Source of the DNA: Gemmatimonadales bacterium
GTDB taxonomy: Bacteria; Krumholzibacteriota; Krumholzibacteriia; LZORAL124-64-63
NCBI GenBank assembly: GCA_019038745.1
Contig: JAHOYV010000004.1
Span: 1 to 64,000, forward strand
Reading direction: 5' to 3'
Length of the DNA stretch: 64,000 bases
A model generated the notes under the pieces. It had not been told where the DNA came from. It ran no database searches and saw only the letters and a program-made list of their open reading frames with translations. The position numbers were made by a program, and so were the translations under genes. This document shows, in pieces, positions 36,552 through 43,505 of this stretch; the stretch's first letter is position 1, and every line of letters starts with the position of its first letter.

Positions 36552-37739
36552 CTATTTGGAAGGAAACCAGGATCGAGTATTAGTGCATATCTTTACCAGC
36601 ATCAGCATCACCGGCACCTCGATCAGGACTCCTACAACCGTAGCCAAGGCCGCGCCGGAAGAAAGACCGAACAGCAGCACCGAAGTGGCGATGGCCACCT
36701 CGAAATGATTCGAGGCCCCGATCATCGCCGCAGGAGCCGCGTCCCGGTAAGGCAATTTCAACCAGCGGGCCAGACCGTAGCCCAGGGCAAATACAAACAC
36801 CGTCTGGATGAACAGGGGTATGGCGATCCAGAGGATGGTCAGCGGGTTCGAAACGATCACCGCGCCCTTGAAGGAAAACAACAGCACCAGGGTCAACAGC
36901 AGCGCGAGAATGGTAACCGGCGTCAAGAAGTGCAGGAACCTGTCCTGAAACCATCTCCGGCCCCTGGTTGCGATGAGCCATTTGCGGGTCAACCAACCGG
37001 CCGCCAGAGGCAGGGCGACGTAGGCCGCGATGGAGATCAACAAGGCTTGCCAGGGCACCGGCAACCGGCCCACTCCCAGCAAAAACCCTCCTAGCACCCC
37101 ATACAGAATCAACATGGTCAGGGAGTTGATGGCGACCATGACCAGGGTCAGGCCGTCATTGCCCCGGGCCAGGTAACTCCACACCAGAACCATCGCCGTA
37201 CACGGCGCAATGCCCAGCAGAATGCATCCTGCCAGATAGCTTCGCCATAGGGGGATCTGCAGCATCTTGACTCCGTCGCTGAGAACCACCACTCCGGATC
37301 CGTGCTGAGCACCGACCGGCAGATCCAACCCGAAGGGCAGCTTGACCAGATCGGTCGCCTCGGGACCTATGAAACCCCTAAACAGGACACCCAGGAAAAG
37401 CATCGCGAAGGCGTACATCGTGAAGGGCTTGATACCCCAGTTGACAAAGAGGGTCAGGAAGACCGACTTGCCGCTTTTCCCGGACTTGACGACCTCCCCG
37501 AAATCGATTTTGACCATGATCGGGTACATCATGAAGAACAGGCAGATGGCAATGGGAATCGATACGATGGGAGCCCCACGCAGGGTGACGCTCATTCCCT
37601 CAAGAGAATGCGCGACGCCTGGGGCGACCTTGCCCAGGATAATCCCGCCAACGATGCAAAGTCCCACCCAGAGCGACAGCAACCTTTCGAAGGGGTTGGT
37701 CATCCTCCGGGCTCCATTGGTTGAAATCGGACTATTCAT
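36552..37739 (-). CDS. acr3: arsenite efflux transporter Acr3 (ArsB/ACR3 family)
   Basis: Ten hydrophobic segments make up this ~395-residue inner-membrane protein. The signature [20 protein letters not shown] with its conserved Cys and the [18 protein letters not shown] helix identify ACR3-type As(OH)3/H+ antiporters. I use ATG 37739 with a distant AGGA; ATG 37703 ([12 protein letters not shown]) is possible, and frames further upstream read into the arsR promoter region. It is divergent from arsR with about 210 bases between, and the octaheme cytochrome and porin follow on the same strand after a 244-base gap with its own operator-like site. Confidence 0.92.
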   Translation of the reverse strand: MNSPISTNGARRMTNPFERLLSLWVGLCIVGGIILGKVAPGVAHSLEGMSVTLRGAPIVSIPIAICLFFMMYPIMVKIDFGEVVKSGKSGKSVFLTLFVNWGIKPFTMYAFAMLFLGVLFRGFIGPEATDLVKLPFGLDLPVGAQHGSGVVVLSDGVKMLQIPLWRSYLAGCILLGIAPCTAMVLVWSYLARGNDGLTLVMVAINSLTMLILYGVLGGFLLGVGRLPVPWQALLISIAAYVALPLAAGWLTRKWLIATRGRRWFQDRFLHFLTPVTILALLLTLVLLFSFKGAVIVSNPLTILWIAIPLFIQTVFVFALGYGLARWLKLPYRDAAPAAMIGASNHFEVAIATSVLLFGLSSGAALATVVGVLIEVPVMLMLVKICTNTRSWFPSK

Positions 37740-37893
37740 GGATTCATCAGTCCTACTTGATCGGGCCACGAGAGAATTTCGCTCCCACTTTCGCAGTCTA
37801 CGCTGATAATTGCAAGCCATGATGTAAGCGGGGTTTACGTCATGATTTTTCAAAACATCTGACATGTTGAAAGCACCTGGCCAATTTTTATGC

Positions 37894-37922
37894 TTGACTT
37901 TGTTGGCCTATTTGGCTATATT
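37894..37922 (+). promoter_or_regulatory. arsR promoter TTGACT-N17-TATATT
   Basis: TTGACT (37894-37899) and TATATT (37917-37922) with 17-base spacing lie 28 bases upstream of the arsR ATG, which has an AAGGGAG ribosome site. The inverted repeat described separately covers the spacer end and the -10 box, the expected layout for steric repression by an ArsR homodimer. Confidence 0.85.
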
Positions 37923-37933
37923 ACCAAATAGGC
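37906..37933. promoter_or_regulatory. ArsR operator: GCCTATTTGG-N8-CCAAATAGGC
   Basis: A perfect 10-bp inverted repeat (37906-37915 and 37924-37933) with an 8-base centre containing most of the -10 box. Arm length and position fit a winged-helix dimer of the ArsR/SmtB family. The right arm recurs exactly at 36397-36406. Confidence 0.8.
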
Positions 37934-37950
37934 AAACAAGGGAGAAGCCG

Positions 37951-38271
37951 ATGGAACCAAACACAAAAGCCAATTTCGAAGCCCGCGCCAAGGTGCTGAA
38001 GGCCATGGGGAATGCAACGCGGCTTTTCATCGTAAACGAACTAGCCGATGGCGAGAAATGCGTGTGTGAGCTTCAGGAAAAAATCGGGTCGGATATGTCC
38101 ACCGTCTCGAAACACCTGTCCGTCCTTCGTGAAGCAGGCATCCTGGCGAGCAGAAAGAACGGCAATCAAGTTTTCTATAGCCTGCGCTGCCCCTGTGTTC
38201 TGCAATTTTTCAAATGCATCGAATCGGTCCTGCGGACATCGGCCCAGGACACGATTGAATTGATGGGGTAG
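37951..38271 (+). CDS. arsR: ArsR/SmtB-family arsenic-responsive repressor
   Basis: The ATG at 37951 gives a 106-residue winged-helix protein of normal size. The recognition region is DMSTVSKHLSVLREAGIL. The metalloid box reads EKCVCEL (Cys37, Cys39), the classical ELCVCDL-type As(III)/Sb(III) site of ArsR. There are three further Cys in the C-terminal helix region (Cys80, Cys82, Cys89 in LRCPCVLQFFKC), which could give a third ligand or a second site. It should leave the DNA on binding As(III), derepressing its own operon and the divergent acr3 unit. Confidence 0.94.
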   Translation: MEPNTKANFEARAKVLKAMGNATRLFIVNELADGEKCVCELQEKIGSDMSTVSKHLSVLREAGILASRKNGNQVFYSLRCPCVLQFFKCIESVLRTSAQDTIELMG

Positions 38272-38274
38272 CAA

Positions 38275-39450
38275 GTGAGTTTCAAAAATGAATGGAAGCC
38301 GTTTTTCTGGCTGACGGCTGGATTCCTGGCCATCTACCACCTCCCTGTAGGTCAAGGCCGTTTCGACAACGCCATTGTTCAGGCCCTGGAGCTGGTCAAG
38401 TGGTACGCCCGCGAACACGTCCTGCTTTGCCTGGTGCCCGCCTTCTTCATCGCCGGAGCGATTTCGGTATTCGTCAGCCAGGGCTCGGTGATGCGCTACC
38501 TGGGCCCGGGCGCCAAGAAGCTGCTCGCCTACGGCGTGGCCTCGGTCTCCGGATCCATCCTGGCCGTTTGCTCCTGCACGGTGCTGCCCCTGTTCGCGGG
38601 GATCTATCGCATGGGCGCCGGCCTGGGCCCGGCCACCGCTTTCCTCTACTCCGGCCCGGCGATCAACGTGCTGGCCATCATTCTGACCGCGAGGATCCTC
38701 GGACTACAACTGGGCATCGGACGGGCCGTGGGCGCGGTTTTGTTCAGTATCGTGATCGGGCTGCTGATGCATTTCTTCTTCCGCAAGGAGGAACAGGAGA
38801 AGCAGGTCAGCATGGCCGCCCTGCCCGAGCCAGAAGCGGGCCGCCCACTGTGGCGGACCGCCTTGCAGTTCACCTCTCTGGTCGGCCTCCTGATTTTTGC
38901 CAACTGGGGCGCGCCCGATCAGGCTAGTGGATTCTGGATCGTTGTCCACGACATCAAGTGGTTCCTGGCCGGGGGGTTCCTTCTGTTGACCGTCGGCCTG
39001 GCCACCGGTCTGACCCGGGAGGAGAACAGCGAATGGGTCGCAGCCAGTTGGGGATTCGCCAAGCAGATCATGCCCCTGTTGTTGATCGGGGTTCTGGTTT
39101 CGGGAATGTTGCTGGGCCGGCCGGGCCACGAGGGTCTGATCCCCTCGGCCTGGATCGCCGGAACCGTCGGCGGTAATTCCCTGCTTTCGAACGTCATCGC
39201 CTCTGCTTCGGGCGCCTTCATGTACTTCGCTACCATGACCGAGGTGCCCATCCTGCAGGGATTGCTCGGGGCGGGCATGGGCCAGGGTCCGGCGCTGGCG
39301 CTGATGCTGGCCGGACCGGCCGTGTCGCTGCCCAGCATCCTGGTCATGCGCAGCATCATGGGCGACCGCAAGACCGCCGTTTTCATCCTGCTGGTCATCG
39401 TGATGTCCAGTTTTACGGGGTGGATCTTCGGATCCATCGTCGCCGCATAA
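38275..39450 (+). CDS. arsP: ArsP-type permease (DUF318 family)
   Basis: GTG start at 38275, four bases after arsR. The 391-residue protein has about ten membrane segments in two repeats. The DUF318/ArsP signature is clear: GSILAVCSCTVLPLFAG IYRMGAGLGPATA, with the paired Cys in the helix, and FLYSGPAINVLAI. The second half contains the related block TVGGNSLLSNVIASASGAFM. ArsP members export trivalent organoarsenicals; other members of the family are annotated as generic permeases. Position in the ars operon supports an arsenical-efflux role. Confidence 0.8.
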   Translation: MSFKNEWKPFFWLTAGFLAIYHLPVGQGRFDNAIVQALELVKWYAREHVLLCLVPAFFIAGAISVFVSQGSVMRYLGPGAKKLLAYGVASVSGSILAVCSCTVLPLFAGIYRMGAGLGPATAFLYSGPAINVLAIILTARILGLQLGIGRAVGAVLFSIVIGLLMHFFFRKEEQEKQVSMAALPEPEAGRPLWRTALQFTSLVGLLIFANWGAPDQASGFWIVVHDIKWFLAGGFLLLTVGLATGLTREENSEWVAASWGFAKQIMPLLLIGVLVSGMLLGRPGHEGLIPSAWIAGTVGGNSLLSNVIASASGAFMYFATMTEVPILQGLLGAGMGQGPALALMLAGPAVSLPSILVMRSIMGDRKTAVFILLVIVMSSFTGWIFGSIVAA

Positions 39451-39462
39451 GGAGCAAGGTTC

Positions 39463-39696
39463 ATGAAACAGATCGCCATCCTGGGTACCGGCTGTCCCAA
39501 GTGCCACAAACTGGCCGAGAACACGGCCCTCGCGGTGGAGGCCCTGGGCCTCGATTGCGAGATCAAAAAAGTGACCGAGGTCGCCGAGATCATGGCCTTC
39601 GGCGTGATGATGACCCCCGCGCTGGCGGTCGACGGTGAAGTGCTGGCCGTGGGCAAGGTGCCGGACGTCGAGGAATTGAAGGCTTTGTTGGGATAA
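39463..39696 (+). CDS. small thioredoxin-like redox protein
   Basis: The 77-residue protein opens MKQIAILGTGCPKCHKLAEN, with a CPKC redox pair, and has a cis-Pro in MMTPALAVDGEV. It is the TIGR00412/'redox-active disulfide protein 2' type commonly paired with DUF318 permeases. It could reduce or deliver substrate to the neighbouring permease. It has an AAGGAGC ribosome site and lies 12 bases after arsP. Confidence 0.85.
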   Translation: MKQIAILGTGCPKCHKLAENTALAVEALGLDCEIKKVTEVAEIMAFGVMMTPALAVDGEVLAVGKVPDVEELKALLG

Positions 39697-39738
39697 CCCC
39701 ACCCTTGCGCAACTGACACCAATCTGGAAGGGAACCCG

Positions 39739-40197
39739 ATGATGATGGCCGAAAGTGGATCCGCAGGAAATCGAAGCTGGATCAGGATCGTGGTTCTGCT
39801 GGCGGTGGTGTTCTCCGTTGCCGGAGTGCTGGCGATCAAAGACCGGGGAAAATCCCCGGCAATGATCGCTGAACAAGGCGCCGAGCAGGAAGCCACGCCC
39901 GCCACCGGGAAACTGCCGCGCATGCTAGACCTGGGTGCCGACAAGTGCATCCCCTGCAAAACCATGGCACCTATTCTGGAAAAACTGAAATCCGATCTTA
40001 CTGGGCAATGCGAGATCGACTTCATCGATGTCTGGAAGAATCCAAAGGAAGGTCCGAAGTACGGGATCAAGGTCATCCCGACGCAGATCTTCTTCGACGC
40101 GGACGGGCAGGAGTTGTTCCGGCACCAGGGGTTTTTCTCGCGGGAGGACATTCTGGGAGTTTTCGCCAAGCACGGCATCACTTTCAAGGGGGTCTAG
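39739..40197 (+). CDS. membrane-anchored thioredoxin-fold protein, possible ArsE-like
   Basis: An N-terminal hydrophobic segment (IVVLLAVVFSVAGVLA) anchors or exports the 152-residue protein. The thioredoxin fold has an active site KCIPCKTMAPILEKL (CIPC) and a cis-Pro loop IKVIPTQIFFDADGQE. In ars operons that carry arsF and arsG, the companion thioredoxin-like gene is called arsE; I infer that by context, not by a specific motif. It lies 8 bases before the arsG-like gene. Confidence 0.7.
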   Translation: MMMAESGSAGNRSWIRIVVLLAVVFSVAGVLAIKDRGKSPAMIAEQGAEQEATPATGKLPRMLDLGADKCIPCKTMAPILEKLKSDLTGQCEIDFIDVWKNPKEGPKYGIKVIPTQIFFDADGQELFRHQGFFSREDILGVFAKHGITFKGV

Positions 40198-40205
40198 CAG
40201 GACTC

Positions 40206-40904
40206 ATGCAAGCTCTATTCGAATCCCTGAATCACGCCGTCGCCGGATCGGCATGGCTGGCCCTGGGCGCATCCTTCGCTTGGGGCGTGTTGAGCATTCT
40301 GCTGAGCCCCTGTCACCTGGCCAGCCTGCCTTTGATCGTGGCCTTCATCAACGGACAGGAAGGGTTGACAACCCGGCGGGCGATCGGACTTTCCACGTTG
40401 TTCGCCACCGGAATCCTGATCACCATCGCCTTGATCGGTGTCGCCACCGCCGGAGCGGGCCGCCTCATGGGCGATCTGGGCCCGATCGGGAACTATGCCG
40501 TGGCCGGGCTCTTTCTGGTTCTTGGTTTGAATCTGTTGGGCGTTTTCTCCCTGTCCTGGGACAACCCGAATCAGCCGCGGATGAGATCACGCGGACCATG
40601 GGCCGCGCTGGCCATGGGCCTTGTTTTCGGCATCGCCCTGGGGCCCTGCACCTTCGCCTTCATGGCTCCGATGCTGGCGGTCACCTTCCAGGTCGCCACC
40701 GGCAACCCGGTTTACGGCGGACTGTTGTTGCTGATGTACGGGTTGGGCCACTGCCTGGTGATTGGAGTCGCAGGAGCCAGCGCGGAATTGACCCAACGTT
40801 CGCTGAACTGGAACGCCGATTCGGCCGGAAGCCGGATCCTGAAGATCGTCTGCGGCATCCTTGTGATCTTGGCGGGCCTGTACCTGATCTACATCACGCA
40901 ATAA
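40206..40904 (+). CDS. arsG: ArsG-like CcdA/DsbD-family membrane permease
   Basis: The ATG at 40206 is the natural start (MQALFESLNHAVAGSAW). The 232-residue protein has six membrane segments with the CcdA/DsbD pattern LSPCHLASLPLIVAF and ALGPCTFAFMAPMLAV, each with a Cys-containing Pro hinge. In arsenic operons this family is named ArsG, an efflux permease for aromatic (amino-phenyl) arsenicals. A disulfide-electron carrier role like CcdA is the alternative, since thioredoxin-fold genes flank it. Confidence 0.72.
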   Translation: MQALFESLNHAVAGSAWLALGASFAWGVLSILLSPCHLASLPLIVAFINGQEGLTTRRAIGLSTLFATGILITIALIGVATAGAGRLMGDLGPIGNYAVAGLFLVLGLNLLGVFSLSWDNPNQPRMRSRGPWAALAMGLVFGIALGPCTFAFMAPMLAVTFQVATGNPVYGGLLLLMYGLGHCLVIGVAGASAELTQRSLNWNADSAGSRILKIVCGILVILAGLYLIYITQ

Positions 40905-40922
40905 TTGAAAGGGGGTCCCGGC

Positions 40923-41363
40923 ATGCTCCAACAAAAATTCCTGCTGACCCTGGCGGCGCTTTGGTTTTCCGGCACAGCAGCCGCCGAACCGCTTCCTTCC
41001 CCCGACATTCAAATCTACTATTTCCACAACACTTTCCGCTGTCCAACCTGCTTGTCCATGGAATACATGGCGGAAGAAATGATCCGGGACGAGTTCGAGG
41101 AAGACCTGGACGCTGGGATCATCGCATGGGATCCAGTGAATGTGCAGGAGCCCGGCCATGAGGACTTGGTTGAGGCATACGACCTGGACGGCCCCACCCT
41201 GATCATGGTGGAGCAGGAGGATGGGAAAGTTCTGCGCTGGAAGAATCTGGAACGAATCTGGTACTTGGCCGACTCGCCGGCTCAGTACCGCGCCTACGTC
41301 CGGAACGAGCTGAACGGCTACCTGAACGGGGAGCCCGAAGCGGAAGACGATCCGCAGCAATGA
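40923..41363 (+). CDS. arsF: ArsF-like nitrophenyl-arsenical reductase subunit
   Basis: The ATG at 40923 follows AAAGGGGG. A signal peptide (FLLTLAALWFSGTAAA) sends the ~125-residue mature protein to the periplasm. The core YYFHNTFRCPTCLSMEYM has a CPTC redox motif in the 'YYFHxxxRCxTC' context that I associate with ArsF proteins of arsEFG clusters. Those have been linked to reduction of nitro-aromatic arsenicals. The end is acidic (GEPEAEDD). It is the last gene of the arsR-arsP-trx-arsE-arsG-arsF run. Confidence 0.7.
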   Translation: MLQQKFLLTLAALWFSGTAAAEPLPSPDIQIYYFHNTFRCPTCLSMEYMAEEMIRDEFEEDLDAGIIAWDPVNVQEPGHEDLVEAYDLDGPTLIMVEQEDGKVLRWKNLERIWYLADSPAQYRAYVRNELNGYLNGEPEAEDDPQQ

Positions 41364-41508
41364 AGATTATATTCCGGGAAGGAATTTCAGGCACATCCCG
41401 GCCTCAACCGTTTTCACTGTTAAATCCGGTAATCCCTGCTTACAATTCTCATTATTCTTGTGGTTCAGTTCCAGGTTTCGTCTGCTGACTCGCCGGTCTG
41501 GTCCATAT

Positions 41509-41679
41509 CCGGCCACACTTCAGGTACTCACGAAAGACTGCTTCTACGTGGAGTGAGACATGGCTTGAAAAATCTTCCCCTGGATCCTGGTCCGTCAGAT
41601 AGGTTTCCAGGTTCTCTCGCGTGATTTGCTGGAGGAGGGTTTTGGCTGGACGTCTGGTTTTAATACCCCTGTAAGCATG
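41509..41679 (-). pseudogene. IS91-family transposase relic (N-terminal end)
   Basis: The minus-strand frame YRGIKTRRPAKTLLQQ, then ENLETYLTD and HVEAVFREYLKCG, matches the start of IS91-type transposases (zinc-finger transposase domain; 'RRPE..LYR...EHLE.FL' then 'V(E)...R.FL(E)CG'). It loses similarity after KCGR, before the Cys-rich finger. A stop precedes it, and no start codon survives. The rest of the 438-base gap 41364-41801 shows no gene, no tRNA and no convincing terminator. Confidence 0.5.
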
Positions 41680-41801
41680 GGCAAATTAGCTCACTAACCC
41701 CCCGGCCAGCCCCCCGTTAATCCAATGTTGTTATATTGCTTGCACTTACAAAACTTCTTCTAGCCCAGGGAGGGATGGCCACGGGTTTTCGTGTCCCCGT
41801 C

Positions 41802-42908
41802 CTAGAAAAACAACTTCACCAACCGCAAAATCCCCTGCCCCCAAGGCACACGATGCGATACCCCACTGGCCTTCTCAAACTCATGCATGTGCTCCAGATA
41901 CCAGTTGTAGTTACGGATCAGAGCATCCTTGTTCGAGTGCTTGGGGTCGAAACCAAGCACGCGCTCGGCCTTCTCGATGGAGACGAAAGAGTCTTCGCAC
42001 GCGGTTTCGTAAACCCATTTGTACAGGGGAGAAAGCTTGAGCATTTCCAGGAAACGCAGGGTCCAGATTACCGGGCCGGCGGGGAAGCCGTGGATTTTCT
42101 TGCCGAAGCCGGCCAGGTCCAGCACTGCCTGGTAGTCTTCCTTCATGGTCGTGAATTCGCGGGCGCCGATGTTGAACACATCGTCGACAATGTCGGCCGG
42201 TCCGGTGGCGCAGAGGTAGATGCCCTGGCAGACATCCTCGACGTCGCACAGTTGGTAGCGGTTGTTGCCACTGCCGATCATGGGAAAGCCCCTGCCGTCC
42301 TTGGCCCAGTCGTAGAACAGGGCGAAAACACCCAGGCGTTCGGGTCCTATGAAACTCTTGGGCCTGACAATAGGCACGATCATGCCTTCTTCACGGAAAC
42401 TGGCACAAACCGCTTCGGCCTCCACCTTGGCGATGCCGTAAGGGCCCACGCCTTGGAGAGGGTCGTCCTCGACCAGGGGATGGTGGTCGGGGATGCCGTA
42501 CACCGCGGTTGATGAAACGTGCACAACTCGTTTGATCCCGGCGTCCATGGCGGCCTGCAGGACAGTGCGCGAGCCGTCCAGGTCCGTAGACATGATGTCT
42601 TCGGGCTTGTACAGGGGCAGGGCCGCAGCGCAATGCACCACGATGTCCACATCCTTGAGGGACTCGTCAACGCTGGCGCGGTCGCGGATGTCTCCGTCAA
42701 CGACCCGAACACGGTCTCGCTCCGGATAATCGAAGGGCGCGATATCCAGCGAAGTAACCTCGTGTCCGCGGTCCAGCAGGTAGCGCACCAGATTGATGCC
42801 CAGGAAGCCGGCGCCTCCTGTGACCATATAGTGCTGTTTGGCGGAATCGCCGGAAGTGTTCTCCGGGCGATGCTCGGTCATAGGGTTGGACATAGGGTCG
42901 GAGGTCAT
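41802..42908 (-). CDS. NAD-dependent epimerase/dehydratase (extended SDR)
   Basis: The 368-residue protein has the extended-SDR Rossmann motif VTGGAGFLGINLVRYLLD near residue 30 and the DGDIRD adenine-binding motif. HCAAALPLY and STAVYG follow, with a YGIAK catalytic Tyr/Lys. The C-terminal region (FEMLKLSPLYKW-like helices and a basic tail RLVKLFF) resembles sterol/3-beta-HSD and UDP-sugar-type members that touch the membrane. Substrate unknown. Three Met codons occur within the first ten residues, so the start is uncertain by up to 27 bases. It is 22 bases downstream of a small membrane protein gene. Confidence 0.85.
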   Translation of the reverse strand: MTSDPMSNPMTEHRPENTSGDSAKQHYMVTGGAGFLGINLVRYLLDRGHEVTSLDIAPFDYPERDRVRVVDGDIRDRASVDESLKDVDIVVHCAAALPLYKPEDIMSTDLDGSRTVLQAAMDAGIKRVVHVSSTAVYGIPDHHPLVEDDPLQGVGPYGIAKVEAEAVCASFREEGMIVPIVRPKSFIGPERLGVFALFYDWAKDGRGFPMIGSGNNRYQLCDVEDVCQGIYLCATGPADIVDDVFNIGAREFTTMKEDYQAVLDLAGFGKKIHGFPAGPVIWTLRFLEMLKLSPLYKWVYETACEDSFVSIEKAERVLGFDPKHSNKDALIRNYNWYLEHMHEFEKASGVSHRVPWGQGILRLVKLFF

Positions 42909-42930
42909 TTACAAGGCCTTTCAGGTGGAA

Positions 42931-43299
42931 TCAAGTCATCCGGGAGGCGATCAGGACCACGCCGCCCAAAATCAACACTAGACCCAAAATCTGGTAGATG
43001 TCCAGCGTCTCGCCAAAGAAAAAAACCGAAGCCGATACAACGATGAGGAACCCGACCGACGTCATGATGGGATAGGCCTGGGACAGCGGGATCTTGTTCA
43101 ACACATATGCGTAACTCAGTACATTCAACCCGAACAGTATGATGCCGCCCAGCACTGCGCCATTGGTCAGGATCTGTCGGACGATCATAACAAGCCCGGC
43201 GCCCTCCAGTTCCAGCCGGCGCATCCCGGATTTGATCAGGACGTTGGCCGAGGCGTTGGCCAGCAGCGCGAAGATCAGGGCGAAGTGATGGATTTTCAT
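42931..43299 (-). CDS. SMR/EamA-type four-helix membrane protein
   Basis: The ATG at 43299 behind GGAGAGGCAGG gives 122 residues with four hydrophobic helices. The first helix has LLANASANVLIKSGM. The last pair is LSQAYPIMTSVGFLIVV SASVFFFGETL followed by ILGLVLILGGVVLI, the 'GE.l...q..G..li..G' signature of EamA/SMR half-transporters. Close families include EmrE-like multidrug exporters and the ArnE/ArnF lipid flippase; the neighbouring epimerase favours an envelope-sugar or lipid role. The conserved EmrE Glu14 is not evident (Asn/Ala there). Confidence 0.75.
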   Translation of the reverse strand: MKIHHFALIFALLANASANVLIKSGMRRLELEGAGLVMIVRQILTNGAVLGGIILFGLNVLSYAYVLNKIPLSQAYPIMTSVGFLIVVSASVFFFGETLDIYQILGLVLILGGVVLIASRMT

Positions 43300-43426
43300 G
43301 GCCTGCCTCTCCAGGGTATCGAATCTCAACCTAATTTCGAGAGTATCTTGCCTCAACTCGGTCGATCATGCTAGATTGCATTTCAAGTAAGGGATTCCAG
43401 GAAGGGAATTCCGGCCATCGCGCGAA

Positions 43427-43457
43427 GGACCGGTCTTCTTAAACCGGCCCTTTTCTT
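43427..43457 (+). terminator. terminator-like hairpin in the leader of the AbgT gene
   Basis: GGACCGGT (43427-43434) pairs with ACCGGCCC (43443-43450) with one mismatch and is followed by TTTTCTT. It points into the AbgT-family gene 49 bases downstream, and no plus-strand gene lies upstream. It is either an attenuator in that gene's leader or insulation against antisense read-through. Confidence 0.4.
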
Positions 43458-43505
43458 AATCGGCCCAATGTCCGCCACTCCAGGACCCCGTGAAAGGCCC
43501 TTCTG

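Noticed and set aside
38704-40187. Two long minus-strand frames (390 and 422 codons) opposite arsP and the thioredoxin genes
   Set aside because: The plus-strand genes have clear family motifs and ribosome sites; the antisense products are His/Gln/Ser-rich without domains.
40028-41161. 377-codon plus frame overlapping arsE, arsG and arsF genes
   Set aside because: Arg/Ser-rich translation in a different frame from three recognisable genes.
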